The notes below the pieces were generated by a model. It was not told where the DNA came from. It ran no database searches and saw only the letters and a list, made by a program, of their open reading frames with translations. Shown one piece after another: positions 12,843 through 24,300 of a stretch of DNA of 64,000 nt (its first letter is position 1; each line of letters starts with the position of its first letter). The stretch spans positions 186,001 to 250,000 of the forward strand of contig NW_026083115.1 in assembly GCF_020184175.1 (NCBI RefSeq), written 5' to 3'. The translations under genes were made by a program, and so were the position numbers. The DNA comes from Aphis gossypii. Lineage: Eukaryota > Arthropoda > Insecta > Hemiptera > Aphididae.

Positions 12843-14816
12843 CAAGGTTTATAGATAATACAGGTTGCCTCAAAGTCATGTAAACAAATCGATCACCCCG
12901 CACTATTCCTTATCTACTGACGTCATTGAAGTATAAAATTCGCGCTCTTATTCAATGATTATGATATTATCATAGGTATGCGTTTCACTAATATATAGGT
13001 ACTTAACTAAAAATTGAAGTGTTATGTGATTTTAATATGTTTGAGTATTAAGTTTTAATATTTAGGGACACTACTGTACCTATATAATTAATAAAATAGT
13101 TAATGCCTTAGTTGTTTCTTATTTAAATTTTTTTATATTAATAATAATCACTGTAGTATTGATAACCATGAACTATTTTATGTTTATTTAAAATTTATCA
13201 ATATTGTACTTAATTGTAGTTAACTTACCTTTGTTACTGATTTAAAGTTTTATCTTTTTATTCTTTGGGGTAGTTCCTAATAAGTTTGTATTTAAGGTTT
13301 GTTGATTAATGTAACATATTATATAATATTATAATAATTATATTAATTGTTCTATATATATTATACATTGATTATTATATTCTCCTAATTATTAGTTTTA
13401 ATTAATTAAATATAAATAATAAATAATTAATAAAAATATATATCCTATTTTAATTAAAATCCAGGTTAAATAATCCTTCATTTTATACCTTATGAGTAGT
13501 GTAATAAAGATTTTTTAATTTAACAGTGGTTAAATTTAATTGATTTATAAGAGTATAAATCATGAAAAAAATAAAACATTTGAGTAGCATATTATACATA
13601 AAGTTTAAGAAAATAAATTTAAAAAATATCAATATACATTTTTAAATTTGTTTTACATTCCTACATTTATTTTTAAGTCAACCATTTTTACAGAATATAA
13701 CTTTGACATTTAATTATAACTAAATAAAATACAAAACAATAATTACCCATAAGTTCTGCTTTTAAATCATGCACAAAATTACTTTCACAGAAATGATTAG
13801 AACAAATGTAAGATGTATTAAGATTCCAATTATCCTTTCTCTTACATTTCAGTGTCCACTGTTTTCGAATTTCTATATTTTTATGAAACCTTAACATAAA
13901 AAAATTAAAAATAACATTAACTATTATTCACCAAATTTTATACTTAATTTTAAAATGTAATCACTTAATTCTAATTTATTTATAAATTTATTAATTAAGT
14001 AAATTTTCAAATTGTATAGGTATCTATTTAATACATGATAGAATGATAAATTAAGTTATAAATTAGTTATTAAAATTAGTTTATGATTAGTTATACATTT
14101 ATAATATATAAATGAAGTATATTTTAAATCTGTCTTACCTAAGCGACCAAAATTGTATTATATTACCATAAAGTATTTACTTACCTATGGAATGATATTT
14201 GTTTACCATCTCTTTTTGCTTTGCTAGCATTATAAATACAAGTAGCTACAGCACAGTTTGAACCTCCATTAGGTTTAATGGTTTTTGTAGCCATGTCTAA
14301 TTAAATTATTGCTAAATACTATACCTAGGTATAGATCGTCGTATTTAGTACTTGTTATTACTTTTATATTAAATAATTAGTAATTACAAAATAAAATAAT
14401 TAACACGTCAACAATAAAAAAACAAAAATGGTATAATCAGACCAGAGATGATAATTTATTATCCATAATAATAATATAATAATTTATTATATTAGGCGTA
14501 AAAGACGACGCGTTGGGGGCAAAATAAAAATAGTAAATACGTGTTTCTGCTTTGTTTATGTAAATAAGTATGCTGTATTGTTTATATAAATAAGTTTTTC
14601 TGTAATGTTTATAATATTTTCTATATTTTCTTCTGGCAATACTCGTAGAAAAATAATACTCCGAGTTGGCTACTCATAAAGTATAAATAGAATTAACAGT
14701 TCGTTTATTCTTACTCACTGGTTTGTATACTTCAATGACGTCAGTGCGTTATCTTCTCCCACTCCCAAAATTTCATAATTTCAATATGAGGCAACCTTTA
14801 TTATCCATAAACGTTG
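12843..14816 (-). mobile_element. P-element-like DNA transposon with TIRs and 9-bp (8+1) target duplication
   Basis: Terminal inverted repeats: the left begins CAAGGTTTATAGATAATACA and the right, reverse-complemented, CAACGTTTATGGATAATAAA; both run on into AGGTTGCCTCA. A further inner inverted match is CTGACGTCATTGAAGTATA near 12917-12935 and its complement near 14727-14745. The flanking direct repeat is ATGGCCCCC at 12834-12842 and 14817-14825. P elements make 8-bp, GC-leaning duplications, so the ninth base may be chance. The interior (about 1.97 kb) encodes THAP exons on the minus strand but no transposase core, so this is an internally deleted, non-autonomous copy. It was inserted into a gypsy LTR. 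Confidence 0.8.
13747..14294 (-). pseudogene. THAP DNA-binding domain of the P-like element, two exons
   Basis: THAP (C2CH zinc) domain, used by P-type transposases to bind their own ends. Exon 1 is 14294-14185 (ATG start, MATKTIKPNGG then CAVATC, ending FHR) with a GTAAG donor. Exon 2 is 13889-13747 (FHKNIEIRKQWTLKCKRKDN, then VICS-like YICSNHF, ending DLKAELMG) with an AG acceptor and GTAA donor. The frame is kept across the intron: AG plus G completes the arginine codon. The zinc ligands C-x4-C and C...H (in ICSNHF) are present. No catalytic RNase H-like domain follows before the TIR, so only the DNA-binding part remains. Such a fragment could in principle act as a repressor, but expression is unproven. 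Confidence 0.72.
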
Positions 14817-15157
14817 ATGGCCCCCAACGATGTTCTCACACGTATTTAAGAAAAGGACGATAGTAAGAACTACGACAATATCGTTTTACTAATTTATTGA
14901 ATTAAAACAAAATAATACAAATAGTCGTAGGGTGACGAGATGATAATATAAAGGTTACAAAATAACAATCGCGAAAACGATGTGAAGGACGGTGGTCACG
15001 AGGTTTGGGTGTACGTGGTGAAAAATAAAACGAAAGGCTGACTGGGAAATGGAAAAACCACCACCGCCCGAGGTGGTGGCGAGTTGTGCAATTGAAACAT
15101 AGTGACCATCCGCCCAACACGTTTACCTACATTGGAAGGGAATTATGTGGTGATGGT

Positions 15158-16183
15158 TCACCACATTACTCCCCCCCCCAGCCCGATGAAGGAGAAAATG
15201 ATGTAGTTATTTTTGTAGTCGATGGATGGCTGATAAACTGCACGGCGTAGGAGTGGTCGGTGAGTGAGTCGTTTCGCAGAATGAACGCCGGTCCACAGAA
15301 ATCCACGACGTCCTAATGCCCAGTTGAAGTTTGTAGTCTTTGTCTCGACGTTCCAACACGGCGTACGGCCCTTCGTATCGTGATTGAAGCGGCGCGTGTT
15401 GCGCGTCGACAAGGACAAACACATGACTGACGGTGTTGAGTTGCGTGGGCACAAATATGCGCTAAGACGAGTCGTGATTCGCCCCTGGTGTGGGGCGTAA
15501 CAGAGCCATGAAACTTTTGAGCGTGGTATCAAGATCCGGCGCCCTTGCCTCTCTTGGAGCCGCGTGAAATAACACACCCGGTAGCCGAAGCGTCGTCCCG
15601 TACACAAACCCGGCGGGCGTCGCTCCAACGTCGAGCTAAACGGTGTTCCGCAGTGCCAGTAGGACGATCGACAGTTGTTGCAACCAATGCGGCGATTCGT
15701 GCGAAGTGAGTGCCGCTTTAAGGGTTAGGTGAAATCGTTTGATTAACCCGTTGGCCTGCGGGAGATAAGGTGACGTGCGAACATGCTGTATGCCGAATGT
15801 GATGCTGAGCGCCCGCATCAACTCGGAATCGAATTGCCGCCCCTGGTCCGTGGTGTTGATGTCCGGGACCCCAAAATGGGTGATCCAATTCGTTACCAGG
15901 GTGGATGCCACGGTGTGAGCACACATATTGTCGATTGGCCATGCCTCCGGCCAGGGCGTGAAACGGTCGATGCATTTTAGTAAGTATTTGGCGTTGTTGG
16001 AAGTAGGCAGTGGGCCGACGAGATCAATGTGAACGTGGCCGAACCGACGATCCGGGGGCGTGAAAGGTCGAGTGGCGTTGTCGTGTGTCTATGTATTTTA
16101 GCTCGCTGACACCGCTCGCTGGTTTTGACCAATCGACGAATTTCTCGGTCCATCCCGGGCCAGACAAAACGAGCTTTTACACA
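15158..16183 (-). pseudogene. Gypsy retrotransposon integrase and pol C-terminus, broken
   Basis: On the minus strand, 16183-15977 reads HCVKARFVWPGMDREIRRLV, the zinc-binding (HHCC) end of a Ty3/gypsy integrase. 15926-15636 reads VTNWITHFGVPDINTTDQGR and SPYLPQANGLIKRFH, the DDE core. 15452-15207 reads HVFVLVDAQHAPLQSRYEGP and YAVLERRDKDYKLQ, the GPY/F-like tail. Several frames are used, so it is broken. Gag, protease, RT and RNase H are missing because a mariner remnant abuts it at about 16183. The tract before the LTR fixes its 3' end. The sequence is GC-richer than its surroundings, as often seen for retroelement coding DNA in AT-rich hosts. Confidence 0.85.
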
Positions 16184-16560
16184 GTGCGTCCCATAAATTT
16201 TGAGACTAAGGTTACTGATGTTACAAATAAATGAAAAAAATGTTTTAAACAATTTTTTATTCAAAATAGTCACCATTACATTCTATACACCTTCTTGCAC
16301 GATTGCCCAATTTTTTCATGGCCCGTGAAAAGTCAGCTATAGGAATGTTCTTCAACTTTTGGGTCACCACTTCTTGAATCGTTTCAATGGGGAAAAAATG
16401 CTACCCCTTGGCTCCATCTTCAACTTTGGGAACAGGAAATAGTCCGGAGGACTCAAATCTGGTGAATACGGGGGGTGGTCGAGTACTGGAATCATTTTTT
16501 TGGCCAAAAATTGAGTGACAATCGCCGCGATGTGCGCTGGAGCGTTATGTGTTTGTCAGC
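16183..16560 (-). pseudogene. Mariner-type transposase C-terminal fragment with one end
   Basis: The minus strand, 16535 downwards, reads AHIAAIVTQFLAKK, IPVLDHPPYSPDLSPPDYFL and FPKLKMEPRG, the C-terminal catalytic segment of mariner-like transposases (the PPYSPDLSPxDYFLF signature carries the last acid). It ends in VTILNKKLF near 16250. The terminal sequence ACAGTGCGTCCCATAA at about 16182-16197 looks like the element's TIR, next to a TA. Only about 380 bases remain; stops are present near 16380. Whether this inserted into the gypsy element or replaced its 5' part by deletion cannot be told. Confidence 0.7.
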
Positions 16561-17230
16561 AGTTATTATTAATGAGGCTGAAGTAAGAACTGAAAATATT
16601 ATAGAACAATATCAACAAATGTGTAATAATGAAGAAATAGCCAAAATAGAGTCAACTTTTGGATCAGCTGACACTTATGATATATCATTAGAAAGTATGG
16701 ATTTATTAGATCAATCTAAATCACATGTGAGTGAATGTAGCAAATACTAATTAATTTAAAATTTTCACACTAACCTGAATTAATAATTTAAGGTGAATTC
16801 AGTCAGTGAATTGACTGAATTAGAGGTTGATTTCATTAAGTATGTGTCTGGATATGTGGCAAACCGTTTTGCAAACGAATATCCATGGTTAGGTCAAAAG
16901 AAAGATGAAGGTTCATCATGGATTCAACGTGTTTCAAGGGGTAACCTGACAACTCCATCGCTTATTTTATTCAACTGTGCACTAACTTTAAAAAAATTAT
17001 TTAACAATGTCCATGGTAAATGTAGTTTAAATAAACAACCTAAAGTTATGACAAGACTCAGCAATTCCTTGATGAATTAAATTAAAAAAGAAAAATTAGA
17101 TATACCATTCAAAGAAGTCCATTGTCTTGTTGGAACACGTACTTTTATTAGGTTAAATTATTTAAATAAGTTAATTTGTTCTTCAGCCACTGTAAAAAAA
17201 AAAAAATGAAAACTAGAAAAATAAAAAAAA
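16561..17230 (+). pseudogene. P-element/THAP9-like transposase C-terminal remnant
   Basis: Plus-strand pieces: an acidic segment at 16561-16750 (NIIEQYQQMCNNEE, then LESMDLLDQS). After a likely intron with an AG at about 16792, 16793-17080 reads LEVDFIKYVSGYVANRF and SWIQRVSRGNLTTPSLILFN. Beyond the TAA at 17078-17080 the sense continues as IPFKEVHCLVGTRTFIRLNY, then LNK, and a lysine-rich end. The YVxGYVAxRF, SRGNL and TRTFIRLNYLN blocks are typical of the C-terminal part of THAP9/P-type transposases. At least three stops are present. The upstream catalytic part is missing, cut by the mariner fragment. Confidence 0.65.
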
Positions 17231-17880
17231 TTGTTTAAAACTAATAAATTATATTACCGTATAAAATAAATGCTATTTACTTAATTATTTGTTGTTCGTG
17301 TAATTAAATACTGTTATTTTATTAATGTATTTTACATTTTTGCAGTACAAATTGTTACTTTGTGTAGTGCAAAATAACAATTTCAGGATGATATTTATTG
17401 TATATTATGAAATAAGATTTGTCTAAAATTGAAAAAAAAAAATGTTTTAAAATACGTTTTGAAAATTAATTATTGCGTTTTAGTTTTATCATAGAACGTT
17501 AATGTCGTTAATAGTCGATGGTTTTATCTTGCTCTCTGATGGAGTTATATAGGTTGCAAACAGGCAAATGTATTGTTATCAACAATCGCGATAACATGCT
17601 TATCAAAATGTATCCTTGGCTAACGTTTTTATTTCTTATACTCCAATATTTCAGTGGTTCACAGTAAAGTTTTCATTCTATATAGAAGTTTCTATTTTGG
17701 TAATTTGTTTAATATTATAAAATTAATTTTGAACACTATAATAACAGATAATTTGTTTCACGAATTTGTGAGTACATATTATTTATTATTATATAATTGG
17801 ATATTTGTGAATATCTATGTTCTAAACTTAGTTTTTTTTTTTTGCATGACCTATGTTATTTTGTCAATCTGTTCGAGTAC
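17231..17880. other. AT-rich spacer
   Basis: AT-rich sequence before the first KIAA1586-like hAT remnant. The open frame at 17654-17902 is hydrophobic, low-complexity translation and is not supported as a gene. No TIR matching the hAT behind it was found here. Confidence 0.4.
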
Positions 17881-17895
17881 AAAATGCTCTAGTCA

Positions 17896-20215
17896 TGGCT
17901 AAAAAGAGATAAATCTCCAGCTGCAGCTACTACATCTGTTGAAAATAATAGCCTAGTTACTTCATCACACTTAAATATCGATGAACCATCTCAATCTACG
18001 TCTACGTCTAAACCGACTAAACCGTTGAATGTAACTAAAGTATATGGAGACACTGATGTTTTTAATCATAGTCATAGAATTGGTAGACATTATATAACAT
18101 GTATCCCTCGTTAAAAACATCCAAATATAAATAAAATATATTCTAAAACGATTCAAGCCATTGCCCAAATATGTGGTACAATTTATCGAGAAGATGTAAA
18201 AAAAAAACATTTATTATTTGAGGGTCATATTTTATGTACTAGAGCATATCGTTTGTCATCATTAAGTAGCAGTGAAGTCCTTAAAGACAAATCCAGTGCC
18301 ATTGGTTTGGCTGTATTAAAAGCAAATAATGATCTTGCTTCCAAAATAGGTAGCTGTATGATATATGTGTATAATGATGCTAAAAAATTAACATTGTCAG
18401 GATATTCCTTTTCCGGGCGTGTAGTGGTATCTAGGTATGCATCTAATTTTCAAATGAATTCAAATGAATTTGAAATGAACAACACAGATTTACAATACTT
18501 ATCCCCGAAAGGTCACCGTAATTTTTTAGAATGTATTGCAAATACTGATAAATCAAGAGTCATTGATACAATTTTAAATAAAACTTTTGTTGCTATTTCT
18601 TTAAGATGTGACGGAAGTGTAGATCGTATGCAGATTGATAAAATTTATGTTTTAGTAAGAATAATTAACAACGAAGGGAGTGCAGAATTACTATTTTTAG
18701 GTGCAGATGAATCAAAAGAGTGTGGGGTTAAAGGCATGATTATAGCAATTGAAGATGGATTTGACAAACAATTTGGTGAGGGTAGCTTCAAAAAAATTAT
18801 TTTAAAAACTTCATCTATTGTAACCGATGGAGCCAAATGTAATACAGGGGAAAAAATGGATTATGGGCATTACTAAAACAAATGCGTCATGTGAGTGCTG
18901 ATGAAAATACTGAGGCTGAGGCATCAATACCTCCTTTAATGACCATATGGTGTGCAGCTCATCGGTCTAACTTGGCATGGAAGTCTGTGTCAGAAAGTGT
19001 TAGAGAATTAAAACATATTGTAATTGAATTAGTTGCAATAAGTTCATTTTTCCATACATCAGGACTTCGTACACGTGAACTTATTTCTATTGCCGAAGAA
19101 AAAAATTAAGTCTAATGAGATGACCTAAATTGTTTGAAGTAAGGTGGAGTGAGTTCACTTATGATCTTTTGAATTCAACTTTAGTGTCTTGGAATGTGTT
19201 GGTTTTATATTTTATGAAATCAACAGAAAAGTCATCCATAGAATTTAAAAATTGTTTGACCAACTATGATAATATATATATATATAATTGCATTTACTGC
19301 AGATTTGTTGTATTTATTTTCAAATTACCAAAAAAATTGCAGTCAGATAGTCTTACAATAACCATATGGATAAATTAACTAAAAATGTACTAGACCAAAT
19401 AGATTTATTAAAAACTCAAAATCTATTAGGTGGTTGGTTCTATAATTTAGAACTACAAATAGAAAATAGAGAAGAAGAACTATACTTAAAATGTATTAAA
19501 CTTCATACAACTGAACGGCGAACTAAACAACACAATAAATATGTGACAGACAAAAGAGATTAACAGGCAATTATTAATGAAATTAGAGAAAGTCTAATGG
19601 AATTTTTATCTCTAAGATTTATACAAGATATAGACACAATAACTATTTTAAAACCATTTGTCAAACTGTCACAACAATTAAACATTGAACAAGTTCATAA
19701 AATATTATGTTATGATTTAGATTTACAGCTCTTCAATCAAGAGTACCTAACTAAGAGCTTTTAATGTCTGAGAACATTATAAAGTATAGAAACATGAAAC
19801 CATCACATTTACTTAAACTATTATGTACTTCTAATGAATATTTTAACTTGAAAATTGCATTAGCAAGAATAATAGCTGCAAAACCATCATCTGCAGATGT
19901 GGAAAGGTTAATAAGTGCTAGTAACAAACTTAAAACGTCTGAAATAGCAAGAATGCTAGTCTCAACAGAAAATTGTTATATTATAATATATTCACTACAA
20001 TATGCCAGCATTAATTGATTGGGATGTAAGAAAAGCAGTTTTAAATTGTATGAAAATGAAGTAAATAAGGAACACTAATAGACCAAGAGGAAAGTCACAG
20101 AACTATTTTAAGGGTATATTTCAAGAAGCGGATCCAGTGAGTTCTGATAGTGATACTGAGGTAGAGACCGAACCTAATACGGCCAGTGGATTGATAAAAA
20201 AAAAAAAGTTTTAAA
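17896..20215 (+). pseudogene. hAT transposase, KIAA1586-like, copy A (decayed)
   Basis: Same family as the element at 21.4-25.2 kb. From 18253 it reads DLASKIGSCMIYVYNDAKKL, FVAISLRCDGSVDRMQIDKI and SSIVTDGAKCNTG (catalytic acids in LRCDGSVD and VTDGA). Then follow TIWCAAHRSNLAWKSV, FHTSGLRTRELI and FEVRWSEFTYDLL. The dimerization end AAKPSSADVERLISASNKLK is at about 19878. Stops and shifts lie near 17910, 18114, 18874, 19107, 19375, 19561 and 19762. It ends with an acidic tail near 20200. The pieces line up in order with copy B, but copy A has no intron where copy B has one (at about 24519). No clear TIR was found. Confidence 0.82.
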
Positions 20216-20756
20216 ATTAAAAAACGTTAATATTGTTTAGTGTAGAAGTTTAAAATTACAAAGAAGTTACCTAGTTAATTGATTGTTTTTATTTTTATAA
20301 ACAATTATTATTACAAATTACCTATTACAAGTACATTTTACTTAGTAAGTATTACTATATAATATATTTTCAAACAATATTATTAGAAATGTAGGTAGTA
20401 GGTACAGTATACATCAGACAGTAGTATAGCAGTTCAACGGGTAAGTGATAACAGTCCGTAAGTCTGGTCTATTCAAGGAATTTCAAGAGTAGGAATATGT
20501 TTGTGCAGTGAGAAAAAATCGTTAAAAAAACACCCTGCTCATTTATAACTATTATTGGTATAATATACTACCAATTTGTTATAAAACGTGAATCCCAGTG
20601 TCTCATTAGAAGAACACCTTACCTAGTAAAATAAATTAAAAATTAAAAATTAAAAAAAAAAAATTATTATTACTATTTTACATATATATGTAAAAAAAAA
20701 AATCAAATACCTTCATATTATAAATAAATATATAACTAAATCATATTCAAATTTAA
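20216..20756. other. AT-rich spacer
   Basis: Downstream of hAT copy A. Mostly AT-rich with A-runs near 20660 and 20690. No gene or repeat was recognised. Confidence 0.4.
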
Positions 20757-20900
20757 AAAGTGGGCAAGTGGGTACCGCTTTGCTGTACATTAGGGGGTTG
20801 GGTGGACCTCGTACTAGGGTAGGTTAAATTTGAATGCAATGATAGGTATCATTGTATACGAAAAACGATTCTGAACGGAGATGATTTGTCAGTTTAGGAT
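20757..20900 (-). repeat. Terminal fragment of the modular repeat
   Basis: The reverse complement matches the right end of the repeat seen at 8430-8570: GGGCAAGTGGGTACCGCT, then CTGTACATTAG, then CATTGTATACGAAAAACGAT followed by TCTGAACGGAGATGA. A segment in the middle differs (GGGGGTTGGGTGGACC). Only the end remains. Confidence 0.75.
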
Positions 20901-20969
20901 ATATTATATTTAAAAATTGTCATATATTCTATTTTGAAACAAATATTTTATTTTTCAATTAGGTAGAAC

Positions 20970-21131
20970 CAGGGGCGGACGCAGAAATTTTTTTTTTTTT
21001 TTTGGGGGGGGGGGGTTGAACAAATTAGAATTTTTTGAAGATTCATTAGTGAGAATAACTACGTTTGAAATTAATCATCCATTCATTTCGGAGGGGTTTG
21101 AACCCCCCCCCCCCCTCCGCGTCCGCCACTA
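20970..21131. mobile_element. 162-bp hAT-type MITE with 8-bp target duplication
   Basis: Left end CAGGGGCGGACGCAG; right end, reverse-complemented, TAGTGGCGGACGCGG. It is flanked by GGTAGAAC (20962-20969) and GGTAGGAC (21132-21139), one mismatch. The inside holds a T/G tract and a C tract facing each other, so the ends can pair. It has no coding capacity and must rely on a hAT transposase elsewhere. Confidence 0.75.
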
Positions 21132-21365
21132 GGTAGGACACATTTGCATATGGCATGGTCACGGAATAAGATAAGTCCGTGGGCATTGTTAATCAATTTT
21201 TCCAATACATTGCATGTAGTATCATATAATTCACATAAACGTCCTGGTTTACAAGCATGATTGTAGCTAGGATTGTAGTTATCTCATATTATATTATATT
21301 ATATATTATTATCTACAATCGTGGTTTACACAAAAAGGAATACCATAATATTATGTAGTTTGTAT

Positions 21366-24300
21366 CAGGGCCTAAAATACTGTGTCCCCTGACACACATT
21401 GTGTCTCCTGAAAATCAAAGTGTGTCCCCTGAATGATAAATGTGTGTCCCAAGTTTTATAACACGTTTTTAGTTTTGATTACGGAAATAAGACGTAATAA
21501 TAACAATTTAGGAATAATTTCAACACAATTTTATTATAACTTCATTTCAAAATAAATTGAGAATAATTTTTATCAATTTTACACAAATATCGAATGATAA
21601 GCATTTATATCTGATATCATACACTTTGGCTGGTCATTACACATTGTTCCACAAAATACATGTGCCTAGTTCCAATGGACTTTTGTTCCACAAAATTCTT
21701 GTTTCAAACGAGGGGTTTTGTCTATAAATATACTATGTGGGTATTTTAAAATTGTTGAACAACATAATATTATTATGATATTAGTGATTCTGAATTCTGA
21801 TAGTAATAATATTAATCATTATTCATTATTATAGTAGACGATAGTTAGTACCAACTAGTATTGTTAATAATTTAATATTTTTATTTACTGAACTAGCCTA
21901 TTTAGCATTTTGAACTTAATTACCTATTTATTTTTATTTCTATACTATATTACTATGGACAAATATGTTATAAAAAAAAGAAAAACTGATAATGATTCAA
22001 TACAAAGTAAGTTCATATAAATACAATATTGTGTAGGTAGTGTGTACTGTAACCTACTAAAAAAATAACTAGTAAGAGCACTAAGAGCATTGTTTTCTAT
22101 TTTATAGCACATTAAGTTATAATATTCTATTATGCCTATAGTGATAATGTGATATATAATTTAGTATATTATAACTCTACAGCATATTATATAAATGTAT
22201 TTTTATATGTAATATGTATTTATTTGAAGCCTAAAATATGTTGAAATATTTAAAAAAAAATTAAATTTAGGTATTATAATTTATTATTTATTATAAATTG
22301 GATTTTAAAGATTGACTAGTTATTTTGTCTTGTTTAATAAAATATATAACTGGTTAAAGGATCTACATACATAATAATATATATATATTATTATTATATT
22401 ATTATATATATATAATAATCTTATATCAGTTTATTAAGTTTATTTAACTAATAAGCTAATAAACAATTTTTATAATGACTAATTTATTTAAGTCCTGATT
22501 TGAGTTTTCATTGTATTTTGTAGTTGAATTGTGTGCTAATGAACCCACTGTTTTTCACCAAAGTTTACCAAATAGAGTTGTTAGTGAAGTATCAAGTTCA
22601 TCAAACATTTTTGAATCTAGGCCATTAGATGAAGAAATTGATGATGAGCCTGGTGATAATATTACCCAATTAGTAGAAAAACAACAATTTATATTAGATC
22701 CGTGTTTTGAAAAGTTACCAGTTACAAAGGGTAGAAAGATGGTTAGGTGTATTATTTGTTACAGACAATCAAATACTGCTTTATTGTTATGTAAGAAAAA
22801 AAATCATTTGCCTCCTGTCTGTTCTGAAAGTGGTTGTGCGCCTCGAGCATAAAGACTAAAAAAACATATTGAATCACATATGCATAAAGAATGTGTAAAA
22901 GTTGACCAATTGTCAAAATTATCTGTTTCTGAGGTACACAATACTGCTCCACTCAATAAACTAATTTTAAAACAAAACAAAGTTCTTGCGTTAAAAATTA
23001 GTAAACTATTAGTAACAGTTTTTAATGATTCTAAACGTGGAACTTTAAGCGCATGGTCATGGCCTTCCAGGGAAGTGGTGAGTCTTATTTGCAACCAGTT
23101 GGACCCAGAAAAGCAATTTCAACCGTACAAACCAAAAGAAGGTGACCTACAATATATAAATTCTGGAACACATTCAGTCCTTCTAAGGCATATCGTACAA
23201 GCAGATATTCCAAATCTCAAGTCCAAACTTAAATCGTGTATTGCAATTTCTCTTCGAGTGGATGGTTCTGTAGACAGAAACCAAATAGACAATATTCATG
23301 TTTTGTTCAAAATTGTGCTGGAGAATGGTGATTCTGAAACAATGTTTATGGGCTTTGAAGAACCTACTCAGAAAGGTGCTATTGGGTATTATGAAGCCAT
23401 AAAAAATTCTGTTGAACGATTTGTTGATTGGAATGAAGTTTTACCATTAGTTTCATCTATTGTAACCGATGGAGCTAACGTTAATATAGGTAAGAAAAAT
23501 GGCTTATGGTCTATTTTTGAACAAGAAAGAAACAAAATGTTTAATAATACTGGTCCATTTATCAAAATTTGGTGTGCAGTTCATAGGAGTGCATTAGCTT
23601 GGGAAAAACTAACTTCTGAAGTAGGTGAATTAAATAAACTTATTCAAATATGCTCTTCGATTTCATCCTACTTTCACCAATCGGGACTAAGAACTAATGA
23701 ATTGAAACAAGTTGCTCTAGATGAACAAAAAACTATGTACACACTTCCTAAGTATTTTGATGTCAGGTGGACAGAGTTTACTTATAATTTATTACTGAAC
23801 ATATTAAGGAATTGGAGAATCCTTGTTAAATACTTTATTTAAAAAAAAACATGATAAAGATAATAAAACAAAGGCTGAAGGCTTTTTAAAAAATTTAACT
23901 GATGTTAACAAATTAAAACTGTTGTGTTTTTTTGTCAACTTAGGTTATTTGTATTCACGTTTTCAGAAACAAATCCAATCAGATGATGTTCTTATATATG
24001 ATATAGCTGAGAAAAGAAATATATTAATACATTCTATTGAAAATCTAAGAGAACATCATTTACTCGGTGGATGGGAAAGTATATTAGAAAATGAAATTAA
24101 AACAATTGATGTTGAATCAGAAAATAATCACTCAAATATTATGTTAAAAGACATACAGTTATATGAAAAAAAAAATAATTCCCGAAGAAAGTCCCATCAT
24201 TTATTCGTCTCTGATACCCGTTCATTTTCTGCTGTACGAAATAATACATTGGAACACATTAAAACATTTTTAGCTGATCGACTAGATGCTGAAGAATGGA

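Larger units (their letters stand above)
12727..15165 (-). repeat. Gypsy 3' LTR, split by a P-like element
   Basis: On the minus strand the LTR begins TGTGGTGAACC at 15165, directly after a purine tract (GGGGGGGGGAG, 15180-15170) typical of a polypurine tract. It ends CTCCCACA at 12727, giving matching TGTGG/CCACA ends. Subtracting the nested P-like element (12843-14816) and its duplicated target leaves an LTR of about 456 bp. The element belongs to the gypsy integrase remnant immediately upstream (15158-16183, minus). The matching 5' LTR is not in the window. Confidence 0.65.

Noticed and set aside
15718..15980. Overlapping frames on both strands in the gypsy integrase
   Set aside because: The integrase frame at 15926-15636 explains the conservation; the others lack motifs.
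17654..17902. 82-residue hydrophobic plus frame
   Set aside because: AT-driven Phe/Ile/Leu-rich translation, no signal or family match.
22379..22425. Long TA/ATT palindrome as a replication origin or hairpin gene
   Set aside because: Low-complexity AT microsatellite inside the hAT intron.
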